Source: Myxococcota bacterium (GTDB taxonomy: Bacteria > Myxococcota > XYA12-FULL-58-9 > JALHOP01). From it: 64,000 nt of DNA. Below, piece by piece: positions 1-9,633 of the stretch. A program made the translations under genes and the position numbers. Position 1 is the first letter of the stretch, and each line of letters begins with the position of its first letter. The notes beneath the pieces were generated by a model, which was given only the letters and a program-made list of their open reading frames with translations, made no database searches and had not been told where the DNA came from. Where the stretch lies: positions 1 through 64,000 of the forward strand of contig JALHOP010000021.1 in assembly GCA_022842935.1 (NCBI GenBank), read 5' to 3'.

Positions 1-28
1 ATCGCCTCAGCAACGCAGGAGATTGAGC

Positions 29-313
29 ATGGCCAAGATCGAAACTACGCAAATTCGGAGAACAATCCGGCGGCAGCAGTTGCGGGAGATGGTGCCGATG
101 GCTGACAGCACTATTTATGAAATGGAGCAGCGTGGCGAGTTTCCCCGTCGGTTCGCGCTCTCGCCGCGCTGTATCGTATGGGACCTGGCTGAGGTCGAGG
201 CTTGGCTCACGGCACGGCGGGCTGCGCCGATCCGTCGAGCACAGCATCCTGATGTCACCAAGCGCAAAACCCGCCCCGTCAAAGAGCGGGATCCAGTTCC
301 ATCAAGGGCATAG
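29..313 (+). CDS. AlpA-family phage/element regulator (excisionase-like)
   Basis: Small DNA-binding protein of 94 residues. A predicted winged helix-turn-helix covers about residues 15-60: the segment around MADSTIYEMEQ is the recognition region, followed by the family pattern of FP..., an aromatic W and EVEAWL. AlpA proteins activate excision or integrase genes in P4-like prophages and integrative elements. The ATG at 29 is chosen because AGGAG at 17-21 sits 7 nt upstream; the TTG at 23 is too close to it. The gene is tail-to-tail with the integrase, and their 3' ends overlap by 35 bp. The Lys/Arg-rich C-terminal tail is encoded in that overlap. It probably regulates the element or acts as its directionality factor. 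Confidence 0.8.
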   Translation: MAKIETTQIRRTIRRQQLREMVPMADSTIYEMEQRGEFPRRFALSPRCIVWDLAEVEAWLTARRAAPIRRAQHPDVTKRKTRPVKERDPVPSRA

Positions 314-1535
314 CTTGCGGCAAAAGCGTGGGGGCATACTTCCGGCCGTCGATCCAGGCGTCCACGGTATCCGCCCACTCCTGCATCATATGCCGACGCT
401 GCACCTCATACTCGGCCTTGTTATAGACGCCGCGCGACGAACGCCCGTCCTCGTGCGCCAGGCACTTTTCGATCCAGTCGCTGTTAAAGCCCAGCTCATT
501 TAATAGCGTCGAGCCCGTACGCCGCAGATCATGGACCGTGAATGGCTCCAGTGGCAGCCCCTCCTTCTTAGCTCGCTCGACGACGGCGTAGGTGATCCGA
601 TTGAAAGTCGCGCGAGACATTGGCGCGTCCGCGTCGTACCGGGACGGCAAAAGATATCGGGAGTTGCCGGAGCAAGTCTTGAGCGCGATCATGATGTCTA
701 ACGTTTGTCGGCACAGGTAGACGTTGTGCGGCTTCGATCGCTTCATGCGCTCCTTCGGGATGGTCCAGACAGCGTTGTCGAAATCGATCTCGTCCCAAAC
801 TGCATCCTGCAACTCGCTCTTCCGGACCATGGTGAGCAGGTAGAGCTTCATACCGAGGCGGATCGTTGGCAACGTCGCAACATGCTCGAGCTGCTTGAAC
901 ATGATGCGGATCTCTGCGGGCGAGAGCGCGCGGTCCTTCGGCGTAAAGGTAGCGATCGAGGCTGGACCGACGTCATCGGCCGGATTGGCGACCTTCTCGC
1001 CGTGCAGAATGGCAAAGCCGTAGATCTGCTTCAGGATATCCCGCACATGGATAGCAGTTGCAGGCGCGCCCCGTTCGACGATCTTGCCGCAGTGAGTGCG
1101 TAGATCATCCGGTGTGATCTCCGTCAGGAGACGATTTCGCCAGACGGGCATGAGTTCGCGTTCGAAGATGGAGCGACGCATCGCGCGCGTGCTGTCGGCC
1201 ATGGTCGCGTTGGTCAGCCACTTCTCGCCGAACTGGCCGAAACTCTTTGCTTCCTTGATCCGGCGCTTCTCGCGCTGCTTCTCGATGGCGGGAGACCGCC
1301 CCTCGGTGATCGCGCGCCGCGCGTCGATGCATAGCTCGCGAGCCCTGGCGAGCGATATTCCGTCACGGGCATATCTGCCGAGATAGACGGTCTCCCGCCT
1401 GCCGTTCAGCCGATAGTCGAGCCTGAACGAGATGGCGCCCGACGGTGCGACGCGCACATACATGCCGTCACGATCGGAAACCTTGTACATTTTGGCTTTT
1501 GGTTTCAAAGACTTGAGTGCTGCATCGGTCAACAT
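279..1535 (-). CDS. Tyrosine recombinase / P4-type integrase
   Basis: Full-length 418-residue integrase of the P4/CP4-57 class. Residues 1-90 form the arm-binding domain (DUF4102-like, with GRRETVYLGRYARDGISLARAR). Residues about 100-185 are the core-binding SAM-like domain. The catalytic domain follows with R238 (MVRKSEL), K265, H335-x-x-R338 (HDLRR), H361 (LAHED) and nucleophile Y371 (VYNKAEY). All five recombinase signature positions are present, so it should be active. It catalyses site-specific integration and excision. The gene starts about 295 bp from the 3' end of guaA, the expected position for an element integrated there. Codon use and G+C look somewhat lower than in neighbouring chromosomal genes. 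Confidence 0.93.
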   Translation of the reverse strand: MLTDAALKSLKPKAKMYKVSDRDGMYVRVAPSGAISFRLDYRLNGRRETVYLGRYARDGISLARARELCIDARRAITEGRSPAIEKQREKRRIKEAKSFGQFGEKWLTNATMADSTRAMRRSIFERELMPVWRNRLLTEITPDDLRTHCGKIVERGAPATAIHVRDILKQIYGFAILHGEKVANPADDVGPASIATFTPKDRALSPAEIRIMFKQLEHVATLPTIRLGMKLYLLTMVRKSELQDAVWDEIDFDNAVWTIPKERMKRSKPHNVYLCRQTLDIMIALKTCSGNSRYLLPSRYDADAPMSRATFNRITYAVVERAKKEGLPLEPFTVHDLRRTGSTLLNELGFNSDWIEKCLAHEDGRSSRGVYNKAEYEVQRRHMMQEWADTVDAWIDGRKYAPTLLPQAMPLMELDPAL

Positions 1536-1552
1536 TTCGGGCCTCCTCGCGG

Positions 1553-1667
1553 AAAAGTACCGTCACGCGGTTTTTGCAGGCCGATGGCGTCGAAAATGCT
1601 TTTATTTCAGCGCATTAGTTCGAAAAAAGTACCGTCATTGGCCTCGTTTGACCTGACGGTACTTTCG
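1553..1667. repeat. Three GTACCGTCA elements upstream of integrase
   Basis: AAAAGTACCGTCA occurs at 1553-1565 and again at 1625-1637. Its reverse complement TGACGGTACTTTCG lies at 1654-1667. The last two form a 13-14 bp hairpin-like inverted repeat around a 16 nt spacer. Repeated short motifs next to an integrase are typical of arm-type integrase or excisionase binding sites, or of a repressor operator. Which of these applies is inferred from position. Confidence 0.6.
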
Positions 1668-1722
1668 TTTTTCCGGTTGATCAATGGGGGCGAGGCCCGT
1701 CAGCGAGGCCGCCGAACGCGAT

Positions 1723-1754
1723 CTATGCCCACCGATAGATATCGATAGGCATAG
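1723..1754. repeat. Inverted repeat CTATGCC...GGCATAG near attachment junction
   Basis: CTATGCC (1723-1729) and GGCATAG (1748-1754) are perfect 7 bp inverted arms. The spacer between them is itself rich in GATA/TATC. It lies in the AT-rich part of the integrase-guaA gap and could bind a recombinase, an excisionase or a repressor. No function is proven. Confidence 0.4.
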
Positions 1755-1829
1755 GATGGATTTATTTTTGTTTTCAGTATGTTAAGTCGTATCTTGGCGT
1801 AAATTCGGCGGCGTTCGGACGGGCCTGAA

Positions 1830-1856
1830 TCATTCCCACTCGATCGTCGCGGGCGG
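1830..1856. other. Candidate attachment site (guaA 3' end)
   Basis: The last codons of guaA (encoding ...TIEWE, then TGA) are a well-known target for integrative elements in many bacteria; the integrase restores the end of the gene on insertion. An integrase with its control region lies immediately beyond the guaA stop here. The boundary is a positional inference: the second att copy, at the other end of the element, is outside this window. Confidence 0.45.
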
Positions 1857-3392
1857 CTTGCTACTTACGTCATAGACAACGCGGTTGATCCCGCGGACCT
1901 CGTTGATGATGCGACTCGACATGCGGGCGAGCACCTCATACGGGAGGCGCGACCAGTCGGCAGTCATGCCGTCCGTCGAGTCGACGCAGCGGATGGCGAT
2001 GGTCTCGTCGTACGTGCGGTCGTCACCCATGACACCGACGCTGCGCACTGGCAGCAGCACCGCGAACGACTGCCAGACCTTCCGGTAGTAGTCAGCCGCG
2101 ATGATTTCTTCTTCGACGATGGCATCGGCCTGGCGAAGCACATCACAGCGCGCTTGGGTCACGTCACCGATGATGCGCACCGCAAGCCCTGGGCCGGGAA
2201 AAGGCTGTCGGTAGCAAAGGTGGTCCGGTAGGCCTAGCTCCGCGCCGAGCAAGCGAACCTCGTCCTTGAAGAGCTCGCGAAGCGGCTCGACCAGCTTCAT
2301 ACGCATCCGCTCCGGCAGCCCGCCGACGTTGTGGTGCGACTTAATCACGGCCGATGGCCCCTTGAAGCTCACCGACTCGATGACGTCGGGATACAGCGTA
2401 CCCTGCGCCAGGAAATTGGCGCCGGCGATGCTCTTCGCCTCGTGCTCGAAGACCTCGATGAACTTGCCGCCGATGATCTTTCGTTTCTTCTCGGGGTCGA
2501 CTACGCCCGCTAAAGCGGTCATAAAGGTCTCGCGTGCGTCCACGACCTGCAGTGGAAGATGCAGCGCGCGACCGAAGATGTCTTTGACTTGCTCGACTTC
2601 GCCCCGACGCAGGAGTCCGTTGTCGACGAAGATGCACTGAACCTGATCGCCGATGGCCTTGCCGAGCAGCGCCGCGACCACCGACGAGTCGACACCGCCC
2701 GACAAGGCGCAGATGACCTTCTCGTTTTTGGGGATATCGGCGCGGAGCTTCTTGATCTGTCCTTCGAGAAACGAGCCCATCGTCCAGGTGGGTGTCAGGC
2801 CCGCGATGTCGAAGAGGAAGGCCTCGAGGATTTGGATGCCGCGCGGCGTGTGAGCGACCTCGGGGTGGAACTGCAAGCCGAAGATGGGCTTTGACTTGTG
2901 CGCCATGGCAGCAAACGGAGTGCTGTCGGTGCTGGCGATGGCGACGAAGTCAGGGGGCAGCGCCTCGATGCGGTCGCCGTGGCTCATCCAGACTTCGAAG
3001 GGTTCGCCGGCATTGAAGGCATGGAGCAACGTGTCTGCTTTGCCCGTGGTCGCCCGGGTGCGCGAGACGAGAGCGCGGCCGTATTCGCGTTCGCTGGCTT
3101 GAACGACTTTACCGCCAAGCTCGTGTGTGAGGAGCTGTTGGCCGTAACAGATGCCCAGGAGGGGTCCGCTGCGCTCGAGGATGGCGCGGTCGACCTTGGG
3201 AGCGTTGGTGCCGTAAACCGACGAGGGGCCTCCGCTCAGGATGATGGCCGAGGGCTGGAACTTGTCGACGTCAGCGGGTGACATCGTGTGGGGGTGAATC
3301 TCACAATAGACGCGCAGTTGGCGGACGCGCCGGGCGATGAGCTGGGTGTACTGCGAGCCGAAATCGAGAATGAGGACGCGCTGGTCGGCCAT
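1830..3392 (-). CDS. guaA: GMP synthase (glutamine-hydrolysing)
   Basis: 520 residues, the usual GuaA length. It converts XMP to GMP using ATP and glutamine in the cytosol. The N-terminal class I amidotransferase domain has nucleophile C82 (GICYGQQ) and H176/E178 (QFHPE). The ATP-pyrophosphatase domain starts with the PP-loop SGGVDSS at 231-237. The C-terminal dimerisation domain ends with the conserved PPATIEWE. The frame stays open for 92 codons further upstream, but the family N-terminus is [14 protein letters not shown], so the ATG at 3392 is used. It is divergent from the TPR lipoprotein gene with 81 bp between them. Its 3' end borders the integrative element and is intact. Confidence 0.98.
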   Translation of the reverse strand: MADQRVLILDFGSQYTQLIARRVRQLRVYCEIHPHTMSPADVDKFQPSAIILSGGPSSVYGTNAPKVDRAILERSGPLLGICYGQQLLTHELGGKVVQASEREYGRALVSRTRATTGKADTLLHAFNAGEPFEVWMSHGDRIEALPPDFVAIASTDSTPFAAMAHKSKPIFGLQFHPEVAHTPRGIQILEAFLFDIAGLTPTWTMGSFLEGQIKKLRADIPKNEKVICALSGGVDSSVVAALLGKAIGDQVQCIFVDNGLLRRGEVEQVKDIFGRALHLPLQVVDARETFMTALAGVVDPEKKRKIIGGKFIEVFEHEAKSIAGANFLAQGTLYPDVIESVSFKGPSAVIKSHHNVGGLPERMRMKLVEPLRELFKDEVRLLGAELGLPDHLCYRQPFPGPGLAVRIIGDVTQARCDVLRQADAIVEEEIIAADYYRKVWQSFAVLLPVRSVGVMGDDRTYDETIAIRCVDSTDGMTADWSRLPYEVLARMSSRIINEVRGINRVVYDVSSKPPATIEWE

Positions 3393-3473
3393 GACCCCGG
3401 GAAATCGCAGAGACGGCCCGGACTCGCAAGCGTTGAGCGAACGACCCCTCTTCGTGGTAGACAAATCGAGCAA

Positions 3474-4823
3474 ATGACTCGTTCCTGGCTGGGCGTTTTG
3501 TCCCCTCTCCTGCTCGCTTGTGGTCTTGCCTGCGCCGGCGGTGGTGGCAGCGGCGGCAGCCGTGCCAACATGAGCGGCGACGAGCTGCGCTCGAAAGGCG
3601 ATTTGAGCGGCGCCTACTCGGCCTACTTCAAGGAGGCCCAGAAGAAGCCGGACAACGAGAAGGTCCACACGAACCTGGGCGAGGTCGCCGTTGACCTCAA
3701 GCGCTACGACGAAGCCGTGGTCGCGCTCGAGAAGGCAAAGCAGCTCGGCGCTGGCAATCGCGCGACCGTCGCGCTCGCGGCCGCCAAGGCCGGCCAGGGC
3801 AAATTCGACGAGGCGTCCGCCATGATGGACGAGGTCCTCAAGGACGACGACAACGCCGAAAACTTCTACAAGGCCGGCAACATCAAGCTCGCAGCGCGTA
3901 AGCCGCGCGACGCCCAGCCGCTACTCGAGACCGCGCTCAAGAAGGACGGCAAGAAGCCCGAATACCAGGGAGCGCTCGGCCGCTGCCTATCGGCGCTCGG
4001 CCAGCACGACGAGGCCATCAAGACGCTCGAGAGCGTCCTGAAGGTCTACAAGAAGCAAGGGGCCGTCGCCGCCGAGATGGAGACCGCGCTCGGCAACTCC
4101 CTGGTCGCGACTGGCCGTATCGACGAGGCGTTCCAGAAGTACCGTCACGCCGCCGGCATGGACCCGCGCAACGGCGAAGCGCAGGCCCGCTACGCCGCCA
4201 TGCTGCGTGAGCGCGGTGACGTCGAGGGCGCCATCAACGTGTTGAAGGCCGCAGAGTCGAAGCAGCCCCGCTCGGGCTTCGTGCAGTACCAGCTCGGCCT
4301 TTCGTATCGCGACTTCAAGCTGCGCGACCAGGCCGTCGCCGCGCTGCAGAAGGCCATCCAATACGACCCAGGTCTCGGTGAAGCCTACGCCCCGCTGTTG
4401 TCCATGATGGAAGAGGACAAGGTCTCGACCGACAAGCTCTATGGCACTCTCGAGGCCGCGGCCAACGGCGCGCCGGACGACTTCGACCTGCAGATGCGCT
4501 TCGCGAAGCTCGCGGAGGGCAAGAAGCAATACGCGAAGGCACTCGCGGCCTACGACCGGGCCGTTCGGGCGACACCTGGGAACGTCGAGGCGAACTTCGG
4601 CCTTGGCTCGATGCAAGTCGCGATGGGCAAGATCGAGGACGCCAAACAGTCGTACGACGCGCTGCGCACCATCGACGAGATGAAGGCCGCCGACCTTCTC
4701 GCGATCATCGAGCGCGCCCCACCGCCCCAGCAGCCGAAACAGGCACAAGCGGACACACCCAAGCCCGCCAAGGGTAAGGCGAAGCAGACGAAGAAGGCCA
4801 AGGCAAAGAAGAAAGGCCGTTAG
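3474..4823 (+). CDS. TPR-repeat lipoprotein
   Basis: 449 residues. The N-terminus [17 protein letters not shown] is a lipoprotein-type signal with a Cys after LLLA, followed by a Gly/Ser linker (GGGGSGGS). From about residue 40 to 400 it consists of tetratricopeptide-like helical repeats: A..Y.EA.....A.....P.. units recur about every 34 residues. The tail is highly basic ([19 protein letters not shown]) and could contact peptidoglycan, LPS or nucleic acid. The ATG at 3474 is chosen over an upstream in-frame start because it begins the signal peptide. The kinase gene follows after 3 bp, so the two are probably co-transcribed. It is likely an envelope scaffold or assembly protein; the partner is unknown. 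Confidence 0.85.
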   Translation: MTRSWLGVLSPLLLACGLACAGGGGSGGSRANMSGDELRSKGDLSGAYSAYFKEAQKKPDNEKVHTNLGEVAVDLKRYDEAVVALEKAKQLGAGNRATVALAAAKAGQGKFDEASAMMDEVLKDDDNAENFYKAGNIKLAARKPRDAQPLLETALKKDGKKPEYQGALGRCLSALGQHDEAIKTLESVLKVYKKQGAVAAEMETALGNSLVATGRIDEAFQKYRHAAGMDPRNGEAQARYAAMLRERGDVEGAINVLKAAESKQPRSGFVQYQLGLSYRDFKLRDQAVAALQKAIQYDPGLGEAYAPLLSMMEEDKVSTDKLYGTLEAAANGAPDDFDLQMRFAKLAEGKKQYAKALAAYDRAVRATPGNVEANFGLGSMQVAMGKIEDAKQSYDALRTIDEMKAADLLAIIERAPPPQQPKQAQADTPKPAKGKAKQTKKAKAKKKGR

Positions 4824-4826
4824 CCC

Positions 4827-5519
4827 ATGAGTGTCCTCGCCGTCGACATCGGTGGCAGCAATTTGAAGTTCCGTACTCAGCACCATAAGGCCCACGTCTC
4901 GGTGCCGTCGGGTCCCCACTTCACCCCCCGCCAAATGATCGCCGCTATCGCGGAGCACGCATCCGGCTGGAAGTTCGACCGTGTGACGCTCGGCTATCCC
5001 GGCCCCGTGGCGAACGACCGCCCCCTGCTCGAGCCGCACAACCTCGGCCGGGGCTGGACTCGCTTCGACTACGCCAAGGGGTTCAAGCGCCCCGTGCGCA
5101 TGATCAACGACGCCGCGATGCAAGCCTTAGGCGCTTATCGCGGTGGCCGCATGCTGTTCCTCGGCCTCGGTACCGGTTTGGGATCCGCCCTCGTCCTCGA
5201 CGGCGTCGTCCAGCCCATGGAGCTCGCCCACCTCACCTGGCGCAAGGGCAAGACCTACGAAGAGCACCTGGGCGAAGCGGCCCTCCTCGGCGAGGGCAAG
5301 AAGGCCTGGCGCAAGTCGGTCACCCGCGCCATCGAAGACCTCTCGGCGGCATTCCTGGTCGAATACATCGTCATCGGCGGCGGCAACGCCAAGCGCGTCA
5401 AAGACGTCCCCGACAACGTCTACATCGGCAGCAACGCGGACGCGTTCGTCGGCGCCTTCCGGGTCTGGGACGACCCCGTGGTCAGCCCGCGACGAATTTC
5501 GCCGCGGCTTGCGGGGTAG
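4827..5519 (+). CDS. ROK-family sugar kinase-like protein (polyphosphate-glucokinase type)
   Basis: 230 residues of the ASKHA fold. Phosphate-1 motif VDIGGSNLKF lies at about residues 6-15. YPGPVAN and HNLGRGW follow, then INDAAMQALGAY with the presumed catalytic Asp, the GLGTGLGSAL phosphate-2 motif and IVIGGG near the end. These match the ROK/polyphosphate glucokinase group, which phosphorylates glucose with ATP or polyphosphate. The usual ROK zinc motif is not apparent, as in the polyphosphate-dependent subgroup. It is somewhat shorter than typical family members. It starts 3 bp after the TPR gene. Substrate and phosphate donor cannot be fixed from sequence. Confidence 0.8.
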   Translation: MSVLAVDIGGSNLKFRTQHHKAHVSVPSGPHFTPRQMIAAIAEHASGWKFDRVTLGYPGPVANDRPLLEPHNLGRGWTRFDYAKGFKRPVRMINDAAMQALGAYRGGRMLFLGLGTGLGSALVLDGVVQPMELAHLTWRKGKTYEEHLGEAALLGEGKKAWRKSVTRAIEDLSAAFLVEYIVIGGGNAKRVKDVPDNVYIGSNADAFVGAFRVWDDPVVSPRRISPRLAG

Positions 5520-5964
5520 CTCTCTGAGCGGTGCCGCTGATTGAACAGCACCAGCCGTGGATGATTGATGTTTTCCGAGTGCGTGCGGGATTTGCCTTTT
5601 CGCACCGCTCGGCTCGGCCGTGGTTAGCGCGCCTCCCGCGTCGAGACCGAGAGCAGGCCAGGTACACTAGCCCAGGAATAGTCGCACGCCGTCTTCTCGC
5701 ATCCGGTGGCCGGCCCTCGGGTCCATGTGCCCCAAAATTCTAGTGAAGATTTGCTCTGATCTCCAGTGGACTCCAGCCCATCGATTTCGGGAACCTCTGG
5801 GTGACCCTTGGGCGATTCACTACCTGCGAAGTGGCTGCAATGGGCGATCGTTGGACGAAAGCCGGCCACGGGCGCGCAGTCAATTCGGTACGTATTGCGG
5901 ACCGGTCACGGCAGTGATGAGCACAGCTTTCTCCACGCTCAGCGGCTAGCCGAAGAAACCAGCG
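5520..5964. other. Gene-poor stretch, nothing recognised
   Basis: 445 bp between the kinase gene and the convergent gene 5965-6678. Short frames exist on both strands, but none has family-like composition, a good ribosome site or the third-position G+C bias of real genes here. No tRNA, clear terminator or insertion-sequence end was seen. It could be decayed DNA. Confidence 0.4.
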
Positions 5965-6678
5965 TCACCGCTCGAGTTCAGGATACCAGTGGGGGTAAAG
6001 ACATTGTTCAAGCTCGTTGGCCAGCTCCCACACGCGGCCAAGCACAGTGGTCGCTGGGCCGCTCGGCTCACGGTAGTCGTCCCGGGCGCACTCGTCCCAC
6101 GCGCGCTGAAAGTGCGCCATAATCTCGCTCACTCGAATCTCGGCGTCCTTCGCAAGCACGTTCTTCCCGTCGCGCGTCGTCTCAAAGCGGAAGAAAGTGT
6201 CGCAGTCGTCATCGGCTCTGCTGAACGCATCAACAGCGACGTCCGTGGCCTTCAGCGGGTCGTCGATGCCAACGCGCTGCAGCGCATCGGAGGCCAGCGA
6301 AAGCAGCTTGCGAAGGCTGTGCTTCCTGAGGGGCTTCAGCTCGTCTTTCGTGAATCGCGCATACAGCGGCGCTCGGTTGCATTCGAATTGGGCAAGCTGG
6401 TGCTCGTAGTTGATTACGCGGAGCACCTCGTGCACCAACTGCTTGAGAACAAGCTCAAGGGAGTGGCGCGCGAGGAACAAAGCGGGCAGCCCGATCCGAT
6501 GGAGTGCTTTCGTTGCCCGTGCTCTGTCGTGCAACTCTTCCGCCGCGTCGCGATACGCCTCCGTGTACGGGCTACGCCAGCCGCGCCACGCGCGTTGCAA
6601 GTGCACAACACCGGCAGCTTCGTACGCGTTGCGCTGCTCGATTGTATCGGGCCGGCTACGGACCGGTGGCTTCGCCAT
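5965..6678 (-). CDS. Hypothetical helical protein (orphan)
   Basis: 237 residues, cytosolic (no signal or membrane segment) and mostly alpha-helical. A segment at about residues 62-82 (IGLPALFLARHSLELVLK) is typical of uncharacterised HEPN-like helical-bundle proteins, but the RX4-6H ribonuclease motif was not found. It is Trp/Arg/Asp-rich near both ends. An antisense frame of similar length covers the same interval; this strand is preferred because its protein has amphipathic helices and ordinary composition. It stands alone between two gene-poor stretches, which suggests an accessory insertion. Function unknown. Confidence 0.6.
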   Translation of the reverse strand: MAKPPVRSRPDTIEQRNAYEAAGVVHLQRAWRGWRSPYTEAYRDAAEELHDRARATKALHRIGLPALFLARHSLELVLKQLVHEVLRVINYEHQLAQFECNRAPLYARFTKDELKPLRKHSLRKLLSLASDALQRVGIDDPLKATDVAVDAFSRADDDCDTFFRFETTRDGKNVLAKDAEIRVSEIMAHFQRAWDECARDDYREPSGPATTVLGRVWELANELEQCLYPHWYPELER

Positions 6679-6828
6679 TGACGTCTCGCTATTCTCGGTT
6701 GCGACCGACGCCGTTTTAGCGCACTCCGGCCGTCACCGCGAGGTCAGCAGGCCCGCGCGCGAGCTACAAGCCGCCCGCCCCGCCCTACTCCCACCTGGTG
6801 ACAGAGCCTCGGTGCAGCGGGCACCGGA

Positions 6829-6854
6829 GGTTTGGGGGTCGCGTCCCCCAAACC
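6829..6854. repeat. Palindrome GGTTTGGGGG...CCCCCAAACC
   Basis: Perfect 10 bp arms (6829-6838 and 6845-6854) around a 6 nt loop TCGCGT, flanked by near-symmetric GGAGG/GAGG. There is no T-run next to it, so it is not a canonical terminator. Such G-tract palindromes are often dispersed REP-like elements; only this copy was seen in the window. Confidence 0.6.
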
Positions 6855-6908
6855 GAGGAGCGCAACGCGAAGCCGAGGCGGTCTCGCACGTCGTAAAAAT
6901 TCTGTCGA

Positions 6909-6961
6909 CGCAGCCGAACCGCCACTGGCAAGGGATCCCTTGCCCCACGCAGCCGAGCCGC
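6909..6961. repeat. Palindrome flanked by direct repeats downstream of guaB
   Basis: GGCAAGGGATCCCTTGCC (6927-6944) is a perfect 18 bp palindrome. Near-identical direct repeats flank it: CGCAGCCGAACCGC on the left and CGCAGCCGAGCCGC on the right, ending next to the guaB stop codon. It could fold as a 7 bp stem with a GATC loop at the guaB mRNA 3' end. No adjacent T-run is present, so a terminator role is only possible. Confidence 0.55.
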
Positions 6962-6962
6962 T

Positions 6963-8450
<1,488 letters not shown>

Positions 8451-8473
8451 TCAACGGAGCCGGACGATCACTC

Positions 8474-9499
8474 TCAATTTTCGAGGAGGTGCAACGCGGT
8501 GTCGGCCTCTTTCACCAGCATTTCCAGCTCATGGAGGTCGTCGTAGGTCTCGTTGAGATCGCCGTTGTCTCCGTAAGCCACCAACGCGTGGCTGTGCTCC
8601 GAGGCGATCGGCGCGAGCAAGAACGTGGCCGCAGACCCAAGTCCGAAATAGCGGGCGAGCTCAGAGGCACGCGGGTCGTTATTCGACAAGCCGTGCGCGA
8701 GTCCCTTGGCTTTGGCATGTGCGGTGACCTGCGGAAGGTCTTCGAGCGCGCCGTCGGTGCGCGACGGTGTGACTCCGCCATAGGCGACGACCTTGAAGTT
8801 CGTACCCAAGCGCTCGAACACCACGACGCGCGCGAAGTAGTTGAGCAAGGCTTGCGCCACTGCGCGTCCGACGCTGCGTACCGTCTCGGCCTCGTAGATC
8901 TTCTCGACCGCTTCGTACAGGCTGCACTTTTCGACACCCGGAAACGACGGGGGCGACGCGAGCGTGGACCGCTTTGGCGGACTCGAGGGCGCTGCGGCTT
9001 GTGCGACGCTCAGGGTTGGTGGCCTGGCTCGACCCGAGAGCGCGGGCGGTGGCATGACCCCACGGAGGCTCGGATAGAGCTTACCGAGCGTTTCTTCGAT
9101 CTCGGTCTCCAGGGCGACGTAGGCGCCGATGGCCGCCTTGGCATGCATGGCGACTTCATGGAGGTGGTTGAGCACGCGCCCATCGGCGACGGCGACACCC
9201 AGCATCTCTCCGTCCCATGAATACGGCACGATGCGCAGGCGATGTGCCACCTCGGCGGGTACACGGCGTACAGCTTCTTGCGAGGCACGAATCAACAGGC
9301 CGCGGGGCAACGCCGGTACGGCCAGCTGTTTGGCGAGGATCGCGAGCAAACGATCGGCGTCGACATAACCCAGGGTCAAAAGACAGGTGCCCAGCAGGCG
9401 ATTGTTCTGCCGCTGCAGCCGTAGGGCGTCATAGAGCTGCGGCCGGGTGATGAGCCCTTCGCGGACGAGGATGAGGCCCAATGTTTCGTGGGACGACAC
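8474..9499 (-). CDS. MshEN-domain protein with GAF-like C-terminus
   Basis: About 341 residues. The N-terminal 60 residues (LGLILVREGLITRPQLYDAL ... LGTCLLTLGYVDADRLLAILAKQ) form an MshEN/GspE N-terminal domain. In type II secretion and pilus ATPases this domain binds cyclic-di-GMP. The ATPase itself is absent. A Pro/Ser-rich linker (about 160-195) leads to a GAF-like domain up to the end. The start is uncertain: the GTG at 9499 directly precedes the domain, a TTG after AGGAG lies about 30 bp further upstream, and the frame is open to 9616. It is divergent from ompH. It is probably a signalling or regulatory protein; the ligand is inferred. Confidence 0.75.
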   Translation of the reverse strand: MSSHETLGLILVREGLITRPQLYDALRLQRQNNRLLGTCLLTLGYVDADRLLAILAKQLAVPALPRGLLIRASQEAVRRVPAEVAHRLRIVPYSWDGEMLGVAVADGRVLNHLHEVAMHAKAAIGAYVALETEIEETLGKLYPSLRGVMPPPALSGRARPPTLSVAQAAAPSSPPKRSTLASPPSFPGVEKCSLYEAVEKIYEAETVRSVGRAVAQALLNYFARVVVFERLGTNFKVVAYGGVTPSRTDGALEDLPQVTAHAKAKGLAHGLSNNDPRASELARYFGLGSAATFLLAPIASEHSHALVAYGDNGDLNETYDDLHELEMLVKEADTALHLLEN

Positions 9500-9633
9500 G
9501 GCGGGTATTGTGGGCCTTTTCAAGATCTCCTGCAAACGTTGACGGTTATGGCCCTTTGCGATAGTCCCGCGCCCTTGAAATGGGCTCGCGCGCCACGGCG
9601 TCCAATACGAGCTCAACCGGAGATTAGTGCGCT

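Larger units (their letters stand above)
1536..1829. promoter_or_regulatory. Control region between integrase and guaA 3' end
   Basis: 294 bp without a credible gene. It holds three copies of a GTACCGTCA-type element and a separate inverted repeat (listed separately). There is also an unusually AT-rich tract around 1741-1800, in contrast to the G+C-rich chromosome. By position it should contain the integrase promoter, arm-type integrase or AlpA sites and the junction with guaA. No strong sigma-70 promoter could be assigned with confidence. Confidence 0.5.

Noticed and set aside
3393-3668. N-terminal extension of guaA from an upstream start
   Set aside because: 92 extra residues overlap the divergent TPR gene and do not match any GuaA; the family start [12 protein letters not shown] is at 3392.
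3987-5123. Long minus-strand frame over the TPR and kinase genes
   Set aside because: Antisense shadow of real genes; high-G+C coding DNA gives long opposite frames. The protein has no family pattern.
5989-6681. Plus-strand frame opposite the orphan gene 5965-6678
   Set aside because: Same interval on the opposite strand. The minus-strand protein has amphipathic helices and better composition.
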